Source: Candidatus Aenigmatarchaeota archaeon
GTDB taxonomy: Archaea > Aenigmatarchaeota > Aenigmatarchaeia > Aenigmatarchaeales > Aenigmatarchaeaceae
Length of the DNA stretch: 5,955 bases
Direction of reading: 5' to 3'
Assembly (NCBI GenBank): GCA_028715225.1
Contig: JAQUSH010000041.1
Span: 1-5,955, forward strand
Part shown: positions 5,793 to 5,955 of the stretch, piece after piece
How the letters are laid out: each line of letters begins with the position of its first letter
How positions within the stretch are numbered: position 1 is the stretch's first letter
The notes under the pieces: model-generated
Told to the model about the DNA's origin: nothing
Databases searched by the model: none
What the model saw: only the letters and a program-made list of their open reading frames with translations
Program-made: the position numbers and the translations under genes

Positions 5793-5955
5793 TATTTTAG
5801 AAGGCTTAGGTAATCTTTGGACTAAAAACTTGCGCTACAAATGGTCTTCTATTCGCCACTCCAACTCCCCAACAGGTATGACCGCAGAACAATTCGCCAA
5901 GTATAAACGCTATATCCCCTCCTCTCCTACTCAAATCAAGCAGATTGCCGAATTG
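5785..5955 (+). CDS. N-terminal part of the next phage gene (runs off the window)
   Basis: From the GTG at 5785 the frame stays open to the window end, giving 57 residues with no stop. They begin VSNILEGLGNLWTKNLRY and include RHSNSPTGMTAEQF and KRYIPSSPTQIKQIAEL. The GTG overlaps the end of the previous gene (GTGAGTAA). A TTG at 5773 or the ATG at 5878 are other possible starts; no strong ribosome binding site decides between them. The opening is plausible coding sequence with Trp, Tyr, Arg and Pro spread through it, and its codons more often end in C than in the AT-rich gene before it. I do not recognise the family, and too little is visible to assign a role. Confidence 0.55.
   Translation, partial: MSNILEGLGNLWTKNLRYKWSSIRHSNSPTGMTAEQFAKYKRYIPSSPTQIKQIAEL

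Overview
The window looks like part of the tail module of a temperate or virulent siphophage (or prophage) of a low-GC Bacillota host. All genes lie on the + strand, they overlap or sit within about 25 bases of each other, and one ribosome binding site (1235-1247) is a 13-base perfect complement of the Bacillus-type 16S rRNA 3' end. Base composition is mostly AT-rich: 2461-2520 has 12 G/C in 60 bases. Species cannot be named from this sequence, and no integrase, attachment site or host gene is visible, so prophage versus free phage is undecided.

Layout. 3-80: tail end of an upstream gene, overlapping the next start by ATGA. 77-1255: a 392-residue free-standing homing-type endonuclease with an N-terminal zinc ribbon, a Vsr/DUF559-like nuclease core, a helix-turn-helix region and two NUMOD1-type repeats. 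1256-4225: a 989-residue tail-tip protein of the prophage tail endopeptidase/Tal class, with a coiled coil and a repeat-bearing C-terminal part. 4225-5337: a 370-residue protein built from about seven GLUG repeats, probably a receptor-binding or tail accessory protein. 5361-5792: a 143-residue DUF1617-like phage protein. 5785-5955: the start of another gene that runs off the window. No stretch over 300 bases lacks a gene, and I see no promoter, terminator, tRNA, CRISPR or recombinase.

How the genes fit together. The tail protein would form the baseplate hub that contacts and opens the cell envelope. The GLUG protein, starting inside its stop codon, is well placed to be its translationally coupled partner at the tail tip. 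The endonuclease is a selfish insert between structural genes. The most interesting observation is a possible insertion footprint. The 7-mer AAGGAGG occurs at 33-39, with no usable start codon after it, and again at 1235-1241 as the ribosome binding site of the tail gene, and both copies are read as Lys-Glu in their genes. Removing 33-1234 would rejoin the upstream gene to a KEVIPT ending followed at once by the tail gene ATG. This suggests the cassette took over the upstream gene's last codons and kept the tail gene's ribosome binding site.

I found no wholly new multi-gene system. The points worth checking are the endonuclease junctions, the mosaic composition of the tail-protein C-terminus, its diverged tandem repeat, and the GLUG protein used as a tail component.
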